Assembly (NCBI GenBank): GCA_965220645.1
Contig: OZ244836.1
Span: 2,170,001-2,234,000, forward strand
Reading direction: 5' to 3'
Source of the DNA: Aldehydirespirator sp965220645
GTDB taxonomy: Bacteria > Actinomycetota > Acidimicrobiia > Acidimicrobiales > Aldehydirespiratoraceae
DNA length: 64,000 bases
Shown here: positions 33,387 through 42,864 of the stretch, piece by piece
How positions within the stretch are numbered: position 1 is the first letter of the stretch
Layout of the letters: each line of letters begins with the position of its first letter
Notes under the pieces: generated by a model
What the model was told of the DNA's origin: nothing
Databases searched by the model: none
What the model saw: the letters and a program-made list of their open reading frames with translations, nothing else
Translations under genes and position numbers: made by a program

Positions 33387-34742
33387 TCATCTGCCGTCTC
33401 TTGCGGTCCCTCGCAAGCGTTGCTGCTGCAATCCGGCGCGTTGCATGAAGCGGTCAATGACTGACATTGCCTCTTCGGCAAGCGCATCGAAATCGACCTT
33501 GGTGGTACGGCAGTCTTGGACCACCACTGCTCCGTTGACGACGACGTGAACGACATCGGATCCCTGGCAACGGTGCACGAGGCTCCACACGGGGTCGAGA
33601 ATCGGCTGCACGTGCGCGCCGTTCACATCGACACACACCAGATCTGCTAGGGCACCGACCGCCAACTGCCCAAGGTCGTCAGCTCGTCCGAGGGCGGCGG
33701 CCCCGTTGCGTGTTGCCATGTCGAGCGCGGTCTGAGGTGCCACCGCTGATGGATCGGACGACCGGATCGACTGCAACAGCACCTCCTGGCGCATCTCGCG
33801 GATGAGATCGACCATCTGATCGACTCCGAGCGCGATGTTCACACCGGCCCGGAGCAGATCAGGCACCCGTGTGAAGCCCTTGGCCAGCTTCATGTGGTTG
33901 GTGGGGCAATGGACAACGTGCGTACCGGTCGAAGCCAGCAATTCGATCTCTCTGTCGCTCAGGAGGACGCAGTGGACCAGGACCGTGTCGCCACCGAGGA
34001 ATCCGAGACGCTCCAAGAACTCGATCGGTCGGCAGCCGTGCTGGTCGATGATCCCAGCGACTTCTTGTTCGGTCTCGGCCACATGGGTGTAGAGACTGAC
34101 GCCGTGTTCGTTCGCGAACGCGCGCGCTGACTCGTACACCTCCGGTTCTGCCTGCCGGAACGAAACCGGTGCCGCGAAGATCCGATTCCTGGGGAATCCG
34201 TCCGCGAGAAGCGTGGAGATCGACTCGAAGGCGTCATCAGCAGGTTCGCAAATCGGGTCGTAGCCCTTCGTCATGATGCCACGGGCCATGTACCAACGGA
34301 TCCCGGTGACCTCAAATCCCTCGATCGTGGCGCGGTCCAAGTTCTCGCGATGGAAGGGGTAGACGTGGTCGACCACGGAAGTGACCCCAGACAGCAGAAG
34401 CCGCGCGGTGCTGTAAGCCGCCATCGTCCGGTATTCCTCGGCCCCGGCAAGTTCGCTCAGCCGCCAGTAGAACCGGAGTATGTCGTCGAGCTTCATGCCG
34501 TCGCCCGCGCTCAACCCCGGGGTCATGTCCCGAAGGTGGTCATGGAGGTTGTTCATCCCCGGGACGACGAGCATTCCTCGTGCATCGAGAGTTGCGGTCG
34601 CCTGCCGTGGTGGGCCACCGATCGCGACGATCCGTTCGTTGGTGATGTAGACGTCGGCGTCGACCATCGAGCGGGAGTCGTCGCAAGTCAGTACGAGCCC
34701 CCCGGTGACCGCGAGATCGACCGGGGAATCGACGTCTGTCAC
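33387..34742 (-). CDS. Amidohydrolase (cytosine deaminase/TRZ-ATZ-like)
   Basis: 451 residues from GTG 34742, which overlaps the upstream stop as GTGA; a TTG at 34748 is also in frame. Composite amidohydrolase fold with metal motif NNLHDHLRD (H-x-H), YTHVAETEQE, LVHCVLLSDREIE, HCPTNHMKLAKGFTRV and ALGVDQ in place of the more common G-T-D-G. Members remove ammonia from purines, pyrimidines, triazines or methylthioadenosine. Within the operon it could deaminate the compound taken up by the linked transporter. The glutamine in GVDQ may affect chemistry. Confidence 0.85.
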   Translation of the reverse strand: MTDVDSPVDLAVTGGLVLTCDDSRSMVDADVYITNERIVAIGGPPRQATATLDARGMLVVPGMNNLHDHLRDMTPGLSAGDGMKLDDILRFYWRLSELAGAEEYRTMAAYSTARLLLSGVTSVVDHVYPFHRENLDRATIEGFEVTGIRWYMARGIMTKGYDPICEPADDAFESISTLLADGFPRNRIFAAPVSFRQAEPEVYESARAFANEHGVSLYTHVAETEQEVAGIIDQHGCRPIEFLERLGFLGGDTVLVHCVLLSDREIELLASTGTHVVHCPTNHMKLAKGFTRVPDLLRAGVNIALGVDQMVDLIREMRQEVLLQSIRSSDPSAVAPQTALDMATRNGAAALGRADDLGQLAVGALADLVCVDVNGAHVQPILDPVWSLVHRCQGSDVVHVVVNGAVVVQDCRTTKVDFDALAEEAMSVIDRFMQRAGLQQQRLRGTARDGR

Positions 34743-35878
34743 CACCAACCCTCCTTCACCGCGGCTCGAAGTCCAGCGATCCCAGCCCCGTCGAGCCCCC
34801 AGTCCGCGACCGTTCGACCGTTCGACCGGTAGTCGTGGCCAGAGGCTGCAGTTGCGATGGCGATCAGACCATCGATCACCGGCGTGTCAACTCCGACCTC
34901 TGCGGCCAGCGAGGACGCGAGAACAAGCGAGAATGGGACGTCCTCGGAGACGAAGCGGTGCTCGAGAGCGTCAGGTCCGCACTTGAACTCGACGGTCGCC
35001 AACAGGCTGTTCTGGATGGTTTCATAGAGGGTGGCCCCCTTTGCCGCCGCCAGTCCCTGCTGCACCAGAAAGTCCTCGTAAGGGGTGAGATCGCTGAGGT
35101 CGAGCGCGGTTCGAATGGCTAGATACTCACTGTCTACGGCACCGATGACACCGGCCACGCCCTCGGGGCACCCCTCGCGCCATAGCCGGCAGCTGCCTCC
35201 CGGGCTATGGATAGCACCGAGATTGCAGACCATCACCGGCACGTGGTCGACCGCATTGAAATTCAACAGGACGGTCTCCCACGCGTTCTCGGCCGGGGTA
35301 ATCCATGGCCAAATCTGCGATGCGAGTGCGTGTACATCGGCGCCACGGTCAGCGGGTAGCGCGGCGACGAGCGTCCCCCCCGACTTCTTGGTTGCTCCGA
35401 CGCTTCCAGGCGCCCCGACCAACGCAGCGGCGTAAGGCAGCGAATTCGTCTCACCGAATAACACATCGACACGGCGACCGATCGACCGGAGCGCCGCGAC
35501 TGCCGAGATCGACCCACCACCCTCGCCCACCCACAACACTGTCTGCCCGGCCGCCCACGCCGGTGCCAGCAGGTCCGCAAGCGGACGATGGCCAAAGGAC
35601 GGTACGGAAATAATCACCAGAGATGCTTGCCCGACCGCGGCGGCCGGATCCTGGGACACCGCCTTGACGGGCGCGAACTGGATCGGCGCATCGTCGTCGC
35701 CAACCTTGGAGCGGAACTGAACGTCGATCCCACCCTTGCTTGCGATGGCTTCCAAGCCGGAAGCGAACTGCGGTTGGTCAGCAATTGTCACCGGTCGGCC
35801 GGCCAGACCGAGGTCGGCCGCGATTGACAAGCCTCCGCCACCGGTGCCAATGATGACAATGTCGTCTGGAATGTTCAT
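34739..35878 (-). CDS. NAD/NADP octopine/nopaline dehydrogenase family protein
   Basis: 379 residues. The ATG at 35878 overlaps the upstream stop (ATGA). N-terminal dinucleotide fold VIIGTGGGGLSIAADLGLAG with an acidic residue after it (TIADQ), then SLVIISVPSFGHRPLADLLA and GETNSLPYAAAL. The C-terminal helical domain includes NAVDHVPVMVCNLGAIHSPG, typical of the octopine-dehydrogenase family, which joins or cleaves amino acids and 2-oxoacids at a secondary amine. In this operon it may oxidise an imino acid-like intermediate; that is inferred. Confidence 0.78.
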   Translation of the reverse strand: MNIPDDIVIIGTGGGGLSIAADLGLAGRPVTIADQPQFASGLEAIASKGGIDVQFRSKVGDDDAPIQFAPVKAVSQDPAAAVGQASLVIISVPSFGHRPLADLLAPAWAAGQTVLWVGEGGGSISAVAALRSIGRRVDVLFGETNSLPYAAALVGAPGSVGATKKSGGTLVAALPADRGADVHALASQIWPWITPAENAWETVLLNFNAVDHVPVMVCNLGAIHSPGGSCRLWREGCPEGVAGVIGAVDSEYLAIRTALDLSDLTPYEDFLVQQGLAAAKGATLYETIQNSLLATVEFKCGPDALEHRFVSEDVPFSLVLASSLAAEVGVDTPVIDGLIAIATAASGHDYRSNGRTVADWGLDGAGIAGLRAAVKEGWW

Positions 35879-36855
35879 CCGCATACTCCTTGGATCGCCG
35901 GGCGGGTGCTCTCGATGAGGCGGCGTGTATCTGACGGGTCACTCCCGAGGATTGCCCGACCGACCCCGAGGTCCTTCAGCCTCGCCAACTCGGCCTCGAC
36001 GGTGGCCACGGATCCACCGACAGAGAATGCCCGGACCATCGAGTCGGTGACATACCGATAGGCATTTCGGTCCGAGTTGGTGACCGCAACTCGGAGCCTG
36101 GCGACCTCATCAGGGTCAAGGCCGTAGATCGGAATGAGATCGTCGGAATAGGTACCGCCGGCCATGATCGTGCATCGCGGGCGTAGTCGATCAATGGCAC
36201 GCTGTTCGTCATCGTCGACGTCGACGTCGAACATCAACGCGATCTCACACGCATCAGCCGGGCGGCCTGCACGGGCTGCTCCGGTGGCGAGCCGGTGTCG
36301 GGCGTATTCGAGGAATCTGGCGCTCGTGCCATGGACGATCACTCCATCAGCGACTTCGCCGGCAAGCTCCAGCATTCTGGGGCCACGGGCTGAGATGTAG
36401 ATGGGGATGTCACGAGCGTCCCACCCCAGTGCTGCTCCAGTAGCGGAGAAGTACTCACCGACGTGAGCGCTGCCGCCACGAAGCAGTCCCCGAATGATCT
36501 CGATGGCGTCTCTTAGCTGCGTGAGCGGGCTCCTGGGCTTGAGCTTGAGCTGGGCGGGAAACTCGAATCCCCCCGGGCCGATCCCGATGATGGCCCTACC
36601 CCCCGATAGCTCATCGATCGTCGACGCGGAACTTGCGATCAGTGCCGGATGCCGGAGCTGAACTGCAGCGACAGCCGTAGCGAGCCTGATCCTTGTTGTT
36701 CGGGCAGCGATGGCAGATCCAGCGACATAGACGTCGCGCAGGAAGTAGTGGTCGGGCATCCACACGTCTGCGAACCCGGCGGCCTCAGCATCAACGGCAA
36801 GGTCGACGAGGTCGGCGACGGGGCGGTCCAGCCAGATCGCGAGACCGGCTTCCAT
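35875..36855 (-). CDS. LLM-class flavin/F420-dependent oxidoreductase
   Basis: 326 residues; ATG 36855 directly follows the TAG of the ATPase gene. TIM-barrel of the luciferase-like family, with GFADVWMPDHYFLRD, TATRI-type ARTTRIRLATAVAAVQLRHP, and GRAIIGIGPGGFEFP. Such enzymes use FMN or coenzyme F420 to oxidise or hydroxylate ring and sulfonate compounds. Coupled by ATGA to the downstream dehydrogenase gene. Confidence 0.88.
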   Translation of the reverse strand: MEAGLAIWLDRPVADLVDLAVDAEAAGFADVWMPDHYFLRDVYVAGSAIAARTTRIRLATAVAAVQLRHPALIASSASTIDELSGGRAIIGIGPGGFEFPAQLKLKPRSPLTQLRDAIEIIRGLLRGGSAHVGEYFSATGAALGWDARDIPIYISARGPRMLELAGEVADGVIVHGTSARFLEYARHRLATGAARAGRPADACEIALMFDVDVDDDEQRAIDRLRPRCTIMAGGTYSDDLIPIYGLDPDEVARLRVAVTNSDRNAYRYVTDSMVRAFSVGGSVATVEAELARLKDLGVGRAILGSDPSDTRRLIESTRPAIQGVCG

Positions 36856-37641
36856 CTAGTGTGCCTCCTCCAATGCGCTGGATATCTCCCCACAGATGTG
36901 GCCGAACTCGGGTTCGAAACGCAGCTCATCACGTCGGGGATAATCGAACGGAACCTCGAAGTTGGCTACGAGCCGCCCCGGCCGCGACGACATGACGAAG
37001 ACCTGCGAAGACAGGAAGGCGGCCTCGGTGATTGAGTGGGTGATGAACAGGCCAGCGAAGCGCTCGGCTACGAACAGGTTGAGCAACTCGCCATTGAGAC
37101 GCTGCCGCGTGATCTCGTCCAGTGCGCCAAAGGGTTCGTCGAACAAGAACAGAGCGGGCTTGAGTGCGAGCGAGCGAGCCACGGACACCCGCATCTGCAT
37201 CCCACCGGAGAGCTGGTGGGGCAGATGACCTCGAAAACCGTCGAGGCCGACGAGACTGAGCGACTCGGATACCAGCTCCTTTCGCTTGGCGCGACTCACC
37301 CTCTGCAACTCAAGGAAGAGATCGGCGTTGCGCTCTACGCTCCGCCAGGGGAGGAGGCTCGCGTCTTGAAACACGTAACCCAAGGAGTCGTCCGGTCGCT
37401 CCACGGTTCCGGTGGTTTGATCCAACAGCCCTGCCGCAATCCGTAGAACGGTCGACTTCCCGCACCCGGACGGGCCGACTATCGACACGAACTCGCCCCT
37501 TCGAATCTCGAAGCTGACATCTTCGAGTGCTTCTGTGCCATCCGGGAACGTCTTGGTGATCTCTTCGAACCGAAGCGACGTGTCACCGCATACATCTTTG
37601 AGGCCTTGACCTGGGGCTCGACCTAAGGTTCGATCCGTCAT
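36856..37641 (-). CDS. ABC transporter ATP-binding protein, SsuB/TauB type
   Basis: 261 residues from ATG 37641; an ATG at 37710 is in frame but lacks character. Walker A GPSGCGKST, Q-loop YVFQDASLLPW, signature LSGGMQMR, Walker B LFLFDEPFGALD and FITHSITEA are all present. First gene of the operon 37641-32534, whose order is ATPase, LLM oxidoreductase, dehydrogenase, amidohydrolase, permease. The promoter should lie in 37642-37818. Confidence 0.9.
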   Translation of the reverse strand: MTDRTLGRAPGQGLKDVCGDTSLRFEEITKTFPDGTEALEDVSFEIRRGEFVSIVGPSGCGKSTVLRIAAGLLDQTTGTVERPDDSLGYVFQDASLLPWRSVERNADLFLELQRVSRAKRKELVSESLSLVGLDGFRGHLPHQLSGGMQMRVSVARSLALKPALFLFDEPFGALDEITRQRLNGELLNLFVAERFAGLFITHSITEAAFLSSQVFVMSSRPGRLVANFEVPFDYPRRDELRFEPEFGHICGEISSALEEAH

Positions 37642-37818
37642 GGCCTTCCTGTCAGCACGCGGGCCAGGAACAACCCCACATGATTGAACCGTGGCGAAGC
37701 TATCAAACATCTGGAACGCTGTCTAGGTGAGCTTCGGTGTCAAGCAGGGGTGATTCCGTGTGGGGAAGGTCGTGTTTGGAGGGTGTGTCCAGACGCGGCT
37801 GAGATGCGTCGTTGAGGC

Positions 37819-38991
37819 TCAGTAGGACCTCGGCATGCCCAGATTTCGGGTGGCGATGTAGTTGAGGATCATCTCCTCGGAAACCGGCGCGAAGCGGAAC
37901 AACTTGGCGTCTCGCCACAGCCGCTCGACGTGCATCTCTTTGGCGTAACCCATCCCGCCCATGGTCTGCATGGATTGTGCTGCCGACCGCGATGCGACTT
38001 GCGATGCGATCAGCTTCGCGGCGTTGCTCTCCGACCCGAAGGGTTGGTCGTTGTCGAACAGCCAGGCCGCCTTGAGATTGAGGTTCTTCACTGCTTCCAG
38101 CTCGGCCCAGGCCTGGGCCAGCGGGAACTGGATGCCCTGGTAACTGGCGATGGCCCGGTCGCTGAAGATCTTCCGCTCCTTGGCGTAGTCGACGGCGAGC
38201 CGGATGGCCAGGCGGCCCGTCCCGACCAGGCCCGCGGTGGTGACGATGCGTTCGGTGTTCAACACATCGAGGAGCTGAGGCCAACCCTCGTCCAGCGTGC
38301 CGATGAGCTCTTCGGGCTCGATCCGGACGCTGTCGAAGAACACCGACGAGGCCGGCAAAGTGTTGGTACCGGTCTTGTCGATCGTCGTGTGGGTGAGCCC
38401 GTCTCGCTCTGTGTCGATCATGAACAGGCTGATACCGAAGCTGCGCCGGGACGAATCGGCCAATGCAGTAGTGCGGGCCACGACCAGCATCTTGTGCGAC
38501 TGGGGCACACCGGTGATCCAGATCTTGCTTCCGTCGAGCCGCCACCCATCTCCCTGCGCTTTGGCGGAGGTGCCGATCTCCAGAGCGTTCGATCCGGCCT
38601 CGGGCTCGGTGAGGGCCATGCAGAACGACATCTGTCCGCTGCACAGCTGGGGCAGCCATTCCGCTCGCATGGCATCGGATCCGTAGTTCGCGATGGACAC
38701 GCCGCCGAAGATCGGGTTGAGCATGAATATCTGGGCGAGCGTCGAGCCGGCGCCACCCGCGCACAGCTCCTCGATGACGAGCGCGAGGTCGACCATGCCG
38801 AGACCGGTTCCGCCGAACTCTTCGGGCACCATGGCTCCGGCCATCCCGGCATCGCAGATCGCCTGCCAGCACTCGGCCGGGTACTCCTGGCGGGCGTCCT
38901 TGTCTCGCCAGTACTCCAGCCCGAAGTCCTCGCCGATCCTTCGGGCGGTCTCGATGAACAGCTCTTGTTCGTCGGTCAGTTGGAAGTCCAC
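37819..38991 (-). CDS. Acyl-CoA dehydrogenase
   Basis: 390 residues from GTG 38991, which gives the canonical DFQLTDEQELFIETARRIGE N-terminus, with GAGGAC upstream and a 12-base gap after the enoyl-CoA hydratase stop. Characteristic blocks FCMALTEPEAGSNALEIGTS, WRLDGSKIWITGVPQS and TMGGMGYAKEMHVERLWRDA are seen. FAD enzyme that introduces a trans-2 double bond into an acyl-CoA, feeding electrons to ETF. It works with the hydratase in a beta-oxidation-like route. Confidence 0.93.
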   Translation of the reverse strand: MDFQLTDEQELFIETARRIGEDFGLEYWRDKDARQEYPAECWQAICDAGMAGAMVPEEFGGTGLGMVDLALVIEELCAGGAGSTLAQIFMLNPIFGGVSIANYGSDAMRAEWLPQLCSGQMSFCMALTEPEAGSNALEIGTSAKAQGDGWRLDGSKIWITGVPQSHKMLVVARTTALADSSRRSFGISLFMIDTERDGLTHTTIDKTGTNTLPASSVFFDSVRIEPEELIGTLDEGWPQLLDVLNTERIVTTAGLVGTGRLAIRLAVDYAKERKIFSDRAIASYQGIQFPLAQAWAELEAVKNLNLKAAWLFDNDQPFGSESNAAKLIASQVASRSAAQSMQTMGGMGYAKEMHVERLWRDAKLFRFAPVSEEMILNYIATRNLGMPRSY

Positions 38992-39002
38992 GGCGTCCTC
39001 TA

Positions 39003-39785
39003 TCAGCGGCCCGAGAAACGGGCCTCCCGCTTCTCCAGAAACGCCGAGCAACCCTCATGGGCGTCCTCGCTGTCGAGCACGAGACCGATCATCGCCTGCT
39101 CGTGCCGGAGCGCAGCGGCCAGTGGCATGTCGGCACCGTCGTTGAGCGTTCGCTTCAAGAGCTTCAGCACCAGCGGCGACCGGCCCGCGATCTGGTGGGC
39201 CAGGGCGCGGGCTTCGTCCATCAGCGCGTCGTGGGGCACCACGCGGTTGGCCAGCCCCACCCCGACAGCCTCTTCGGCACTGAGCAGGTCGCCGGTGAAC
39301 ATGATCTCCTTGGCCCGGCAGGGCGGCAGTTGCCGGATGATTCGCTGGGTGCCCCCGGCGCCCGGAAACAGGCCAAGCGTGATTTCGGGCAGGCCCAACC
39401 GAGCCTTGTCGGACAGGATCCGGATATCGAGTGCCAGCACCAGCTCGGTGCCCCCGCCGAGCGCGAAGCCGTTGACGGCGCCGATGGTCGGCTTGTCGAA
39501 GCATTCGATACGCCGGAAGAGGGAGTGGATGTCCTCCGCGAACTCCTGGTAGTGGGCCAGGCCTTGGCGGGAGTTCAAGTCGGCGATGTCGCCGCCGGCG
39601 ATGAAGGCACGACCCGCGCCGGTGAAGATCAGTACCCGAATCGACTCATTCGCCTCAGCCTCGTCGAGCGCAGCGTGCATGGCCTCGATGGTGGCGATGT
39701 CCAGAGCGTTCAGGGTCTCGGGCCGATTGATCGTCAGTACCGCAACCGGGCCCTCCGCCTCGAGGAGTACTGGTTCGCTGGGCAT
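39003..39785 (-). CDS. Enoyl-CoA hydratase/isomerase
   Basis: 260 residues from ATG 39785 with AGGGAG seven bases upstream. Crotonase motifs include VAVLTINRPETLNALD, GAGRAFIAGGDIADL (oxyanion strand), and IGAVNGFALGGGTELVLALD. In ITLGLFPGAGGTQRIIRQLP the glutamate of PEITLGL aligns with one catalytic acid. Adds water to 2-enoyl-CoA. In series with the acyl-CoA dehydrogenase downstream and both E1 genes upstream. Confidence 0.93.
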   Translation of the reverse strand: MPSEPVLLEAEGPVAVLTINRPETLNALDIATIEAMHAALDEAEANESIRVLIFTGAGRAFIAGGDIADLNSRQGLAHYQEFAEDIHSLFRRIECFDKPTIGAVNGFALGGGTELVLALDIRILSDKARLGLPEITLGLFPGAGGTQRIIRQLPPCRAKEIMFTGDLLSAEEAVGVGLANRVVPHDALMDEARALAHQIAGRSPLVLKLLKRTLNDGADMPLAAALRHEQAMIGLVLDSEDAHEGCSAFLEKREARFSGR

Positions 39786-39808
39786 CTGATCGCTCCCTGT
39801 TGGCACGG

Positions 39809-40783
39809 CTATTCGAAGGTTCGCCGAACAGCTCGGACAATAGCCTGGGCGTCCGGTCGAAACGCCTGCTCCAGCGTCCGTGCGAAAGGGGGCGACGAGA
39901 ATGGGGCACCGACCCGCACGATCGGCCCGCTCAGCTCTCGGAACCCGACATCGGCCATTCGGGCCGCGACTTCGGCACCTACGCCGAACGCCTCGACGGC
40001 CTCGTGGGCCACGACCAGCCGGTGAGTGCGAGCCAGGCTCTCGAGCACCGCGGGTTCGTCCCACGGCTGGAGGGAGCGCAGATCGATCACCTCGACATCG
40101 ACGCCGTCACCGCTCAGAGCCTGTGCTGCGGTTAGCGCCAGGCCCACCGCCGCGCCGTAGGCGACGACTGTGGCATCCCGGCCGGAGCGGGCCGTGGCGG
40201 CCTGGCCAATCGGCGTCGGCCCCGGCGTGTCTGGCAGCTCGCCTCTGGAGGCATACATCGCCTTGTTCTCAACGACGACAACGGGGTCGGGATCGTCGAT
40301 CGCGGCGCGCAGCAGCCCGTAGGCGTCGGCTGGATTCGAAGGGCAGACGACCTTCAACCCCGGCGTATGGGCCAGCCACGCTTCCAGGCATTGCGAGTGC
40401 TGGGGCCCGGCGTTGAGCCCGCCGCCATGGGGTGTCCGGATCACCAGGGGAACGGACGCCTGACCGCCGAACATGGAACGGGCCTTGGCGGCCTGATTGA
40501 CGATCTGGTCCATCGCCAGAGTGATGAAGTCCATGAACATGATCTCTGCCACCGGTCGCATACCGGACATGGCGGCACCAACCGCTAGACCAACGATCGA
40601 GGCCTCCGAGATCGGCGCGTCGTAGACCCTGCCGGGGCCAAAGTGATCGAGCAGCCCACGCGTCACCTTGAACGAACCACCCGCGGCGCCCACATCCTCA
40701 CCGAGCAGGATCACGGACTCGTCGGCCCGCATAGCGTCGTGCAGAGCCTGGTTCAGGGCGCCCATGAGTCGAACTTCTGTCAT
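39809..40783 (-). CDS. 2-oxoacid (pyruvate/acetoin/branched-chain) dehydrogenase E1 beta subunit
   Basis: 324 residues. Transketolase-like beta subunit with ILLGEDVGAAGGSFKVTRGL, VYDAPISEASIVGLAVGAAM, IRTPHGGGLNAGPQHSQCLE and a C-terminal domain IDLRSLQPWDEPAVLESLA. The start overlaps the alpha-subunit stop (ATGA at 40780). Forms the heterotetramer that decarboxylates a 2-oxoacid with thiamine diphosphate. No E2 or E3 gene is nearby, so it either shares them with another complex or acts on acetoin. Confidence 0.92.
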   Translation of the reverse strand: MTEVRLMGALNQALHDAMRADESVILLGEDVGAAGGSFKVTRGLLDHFGPGRVYDAPISEASIVGLAVGAAMSGMRPVAEIMFMDFITLAMDQIVNQAAKARSMFGGQASVPLVIRTPHGGGLNAGPQHSQCLEAWLAHTPGLKVVCPSNPADAYGLLRAAIDDPDPVVVVENKAMYASRGELPDTPGPTPIGQAATARSGRDATVVAYGAAVGLALTAAQALSGDGVDVEVIDLRSLQPWDEPAVLESLARTHRLVVAHEAVEAFGVGAEVAARMADVGFRELSGPIVRVGAPFSSPPFARTLEQAFRPDAQAIVRAVRRTFE

Positions 40784-41754
40784 CGACCGGTTCCCGCCGT
40801 CGGCGTATAGACGTCGGACAGCAACTGATCGGCTGAGGGCTCCGGCGCCGCCCGAGCCGCTTCGACCGCAGCGTCGATCTGCTTGTCGACCGTCGCCAGC
40901 TGCTCCTCAAACCAGCTCTGGTGGTAGCCGGCCCGGGCCAGCGTGTCGCGGGCACGTACCAATGGATCGCGTTCGGCCTGGGCCGAGACCTCGGCCGGGT
41001 CGCGGTAGTCCTGCCGGTCGCCTTCGAAGTGTCCCCTCAATCGCGTGGTCCGGCACTCGAGCACTCGCGGGCCTGGCCGATCGCGCATCGACTCGACGAG
41101 ACTCTTCGCCTGACCGGACACGGTCAGTACGTCGTTGCCGTCGATGTCGGCGTGCTCGATCCCAAAAGCGGTGGCCAGCCGGCCCAGATCGGTCGCGAGC
41201 TGTCTCTCGGTCGGGCTGAACTCCGACCAGCCGTTGTTCTCGCAGACGAACAGGACCGGCAACGACCACAGAGCGGACACGTTCAAACATTCGTGGACCA
41301 CTCCTTCAGCGAGGGCCCCGTCGCCGAAGTAGACGACGGCCACATCGCCGACGTCCTTGATCTTCAGAGCCAGCGCGCTTCCTGTCGCGATCGGGATACC
41401 GGCCGCGACGATGCCGTTGGCGCCGAGCATTCCGATGGACAGATCGGCCACGTGCATCGACCCACCGCGGCCACCACACACGCCACTGGCTCGACCCATG
41501 ATCTCGGCGAAGAAGCCGGGAAGTGCGACCCCTTTGGCCAGGGCATGACCGTGACCGCGGTGAGTGGACGCGACCGTATCGGTGGAGCGAAGGGCGGACG
41601 ACACACCGGCCGCCACCGCTTCCTGTCCAATCGAGAGGTGCAGGAATCCAGGAATCTCACCGTTGGCGAACAGCTTCTGCAGGCGCTCCTCGGCGCGCCG
41701 GATGACCAGCATCTGCCGATACAGGTCAGCGAGATTCTTCGGGTCGCCGTCCAC
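40780..41754 (-). CDS. 2-oxoacid (pyruvate/acetoin/branched-chain) dehydrogenase E1 alpha subunit
   Basis: 324 residues from GTG 41754, preceded by AAGAGG; longer in-frame extensions upstream lack homology. PGFLHLSIGQEAVAAGVSSA, THRGHGHALAKG, MGRASGVCGGRGGSMH and the thiamine-diphosphate motif VYFGDGALAEGVVHECLNVS...ENN are diagnostic. First gene of a minus-strand run alpha, beta, hydratase, acyl-CoA dehydrogenase, the set expected for oxidising a short branched or aromatic 2-oxoacid to an acyl-CoA and on. Confidence 0.92.
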   Translation of the reverse strand: MDGDPKNLADLYRQMLVIRRAEERLQKLFANGEIPGFLHLSIGQEAVAAGVSSALRSTDTVASTHRGHGHALAKGVALPGFFAEIMGRASGVCGGRGGSMHVADLSIGMLGANGIVAAGIPIATGSALALKIKDVGDVAVVYFGDGALAEGVVHECLNVSALWSLPVLFVCENNGWSEFSPTERQLATDLGRLATAFGIEHADIDGNDVLTVSGQAKSLVESMRDRPGPRVLECRTTRLRGHFEGDRQDYRDPAEVSAQAERDPLVRARDTLARAGYHQSWFEEQLATVDKQIDAAVEAARAAPEPSADQLLSDVYTPTAGTGR

Positions 41755-41904
41755 GTCGGACCTCTTGTCGAGCACGCCGGCGGTCGCCGGTGAGACATGG
41801 ATAGCAGATGGTCGAGCTTGACGTGGCTCACGACAACCTGCAGGCAGCGCTTCAATCCTGCGTAGAGTGCCGTATCCACCGAGAGGGCTGTTGGAGGGGT
41901 GGTC

Positions 41905-42864
41905 GTGGAGTTCGGTTTCAGTGCACCATTCCGAGGTCCGCTTGCCAACGCGGCCGACATTCGCACCATCGCTGAGGCTGCAGAACGACTCGGGTACGGG
42001 GTGATCTCGGCTTCCGATCACATTGTCGTTCCTTCGACAGTGGCTGCGAACTATCCCTACAGCGAGACCGGCGAATTCGCCTGGACGGCTGACGGGAGCA
42101 CTGACTGCATGGAGCAGTTCACGCTGCTGGCGTGGCTGGCCGCGGTGACTCACAAGATCAGGTTGCTGACCTCGGTGGTGGTTGTACCTCATCGCAACCC
42201 GTTGGTCATGGCCAAGGCGATTGCCACCACCGACCAGCTTTCGGGTGGTCGGGTCACGGTTGGTTGCGGCGCGGGGTGGATGCGCGAGGAGTTTGAGGCG
42301 CTCAACATCGCCGACTTCGATGCCCGAGGTCGGGTCACCGATGAGTACATCGGCGTGATGATGGAACTGTGGCAACAGGACCGGGCCAGCTTCCATGGCG
42401 AATTCATCGACTTCAGTGACGTGTCCGCTGAGCCGAAGCCGGTGCAGCGGCCCCACCCGCCGATCTGGATCGGCGGTGAGAGCATGCCGGCCATCCGGCG
42501 CACTGTGAAGCTGGGCGATGCCTGGTATCCGTTCGGCACCAACCCCAAGTTCCGCATGGACACGATCGACAGCTTCGTTGCCCGCCGAGACAAGCTGTTC
42601 GCAGAGGCTGAGCGGGCCGGACGGGATCCGGCCTCAATCAGGTTGGCGTACCACTGCGCCTTCCACGACACCGCCATCCAGGAGCATCGCGACGGCGGAA
42701 GACTGCTGTTTACCGGGTCACCCGAACAGCGCGCCGGAGACATTGCCGCACTGGCCGGCACCGGTGTCACCACGATGATGATGAGGTTCACCACCGCTGA
42801 CCTCACCCAGATGCTGGAACAGATGCAAGCCTTCAGCGAAGACGTCATGCCACAATTCGCCTAA
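41905..42864 (+). CDS. LLM-class F420-dependent oxidoreductase
   Basis: 319 residues from GTG 41905, with GGAGGGG at good spacing (GTG 41899 is an alternative). EFGFSAPFRGPLANAADIRT, GYGVISASDHIVVP, LLTSVVVVPHRNPLVMAKAI and QLSGGRVTVGCGAGWMREEF match the F420-binding subgroup of luciferase-like monooxygenases. Divergent from the E1 alpha gene over 150 bases. Substrate unknown; proximity suggests a role in the same catabolic set. Confidence 0.88.
   Translation: MEFGFSAPFRGPLANAADIRTIAEAAERLGYGVISASDHIVVPSTVAANYPYSETGEFAWTADGSTDCMEQFTLLAWLAAVTHKIRLLTSVVVVPHRNPLVMAKAIATTDQLSGGRVTVGCGAGWMREEFEALNIADFDARGRVTDEYIGVMMELWQQDRASFHGEFIDFSDVSAEPKPVQRPHPPIWIGGESMPAIRRTVKLGDAWYPFGTNPKFRMDTIDSFVARRDKLFAEAERAGRDPASIRLAYHCAFHDTAIQEHRDGGRLLFTGSPEQRAGDIAALAGTGVTTMMMRFTTADLTQMLEQMQAFSEDVMPQFA

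Noticed and set aside
37930..39552. 540-codon plus-strand frame opposite acyl-CoA dehydrogenase and enoyl-CoA hydratase
   Set aside because: Antisense shadow; the minus-strand genes have all catalytic motifs.
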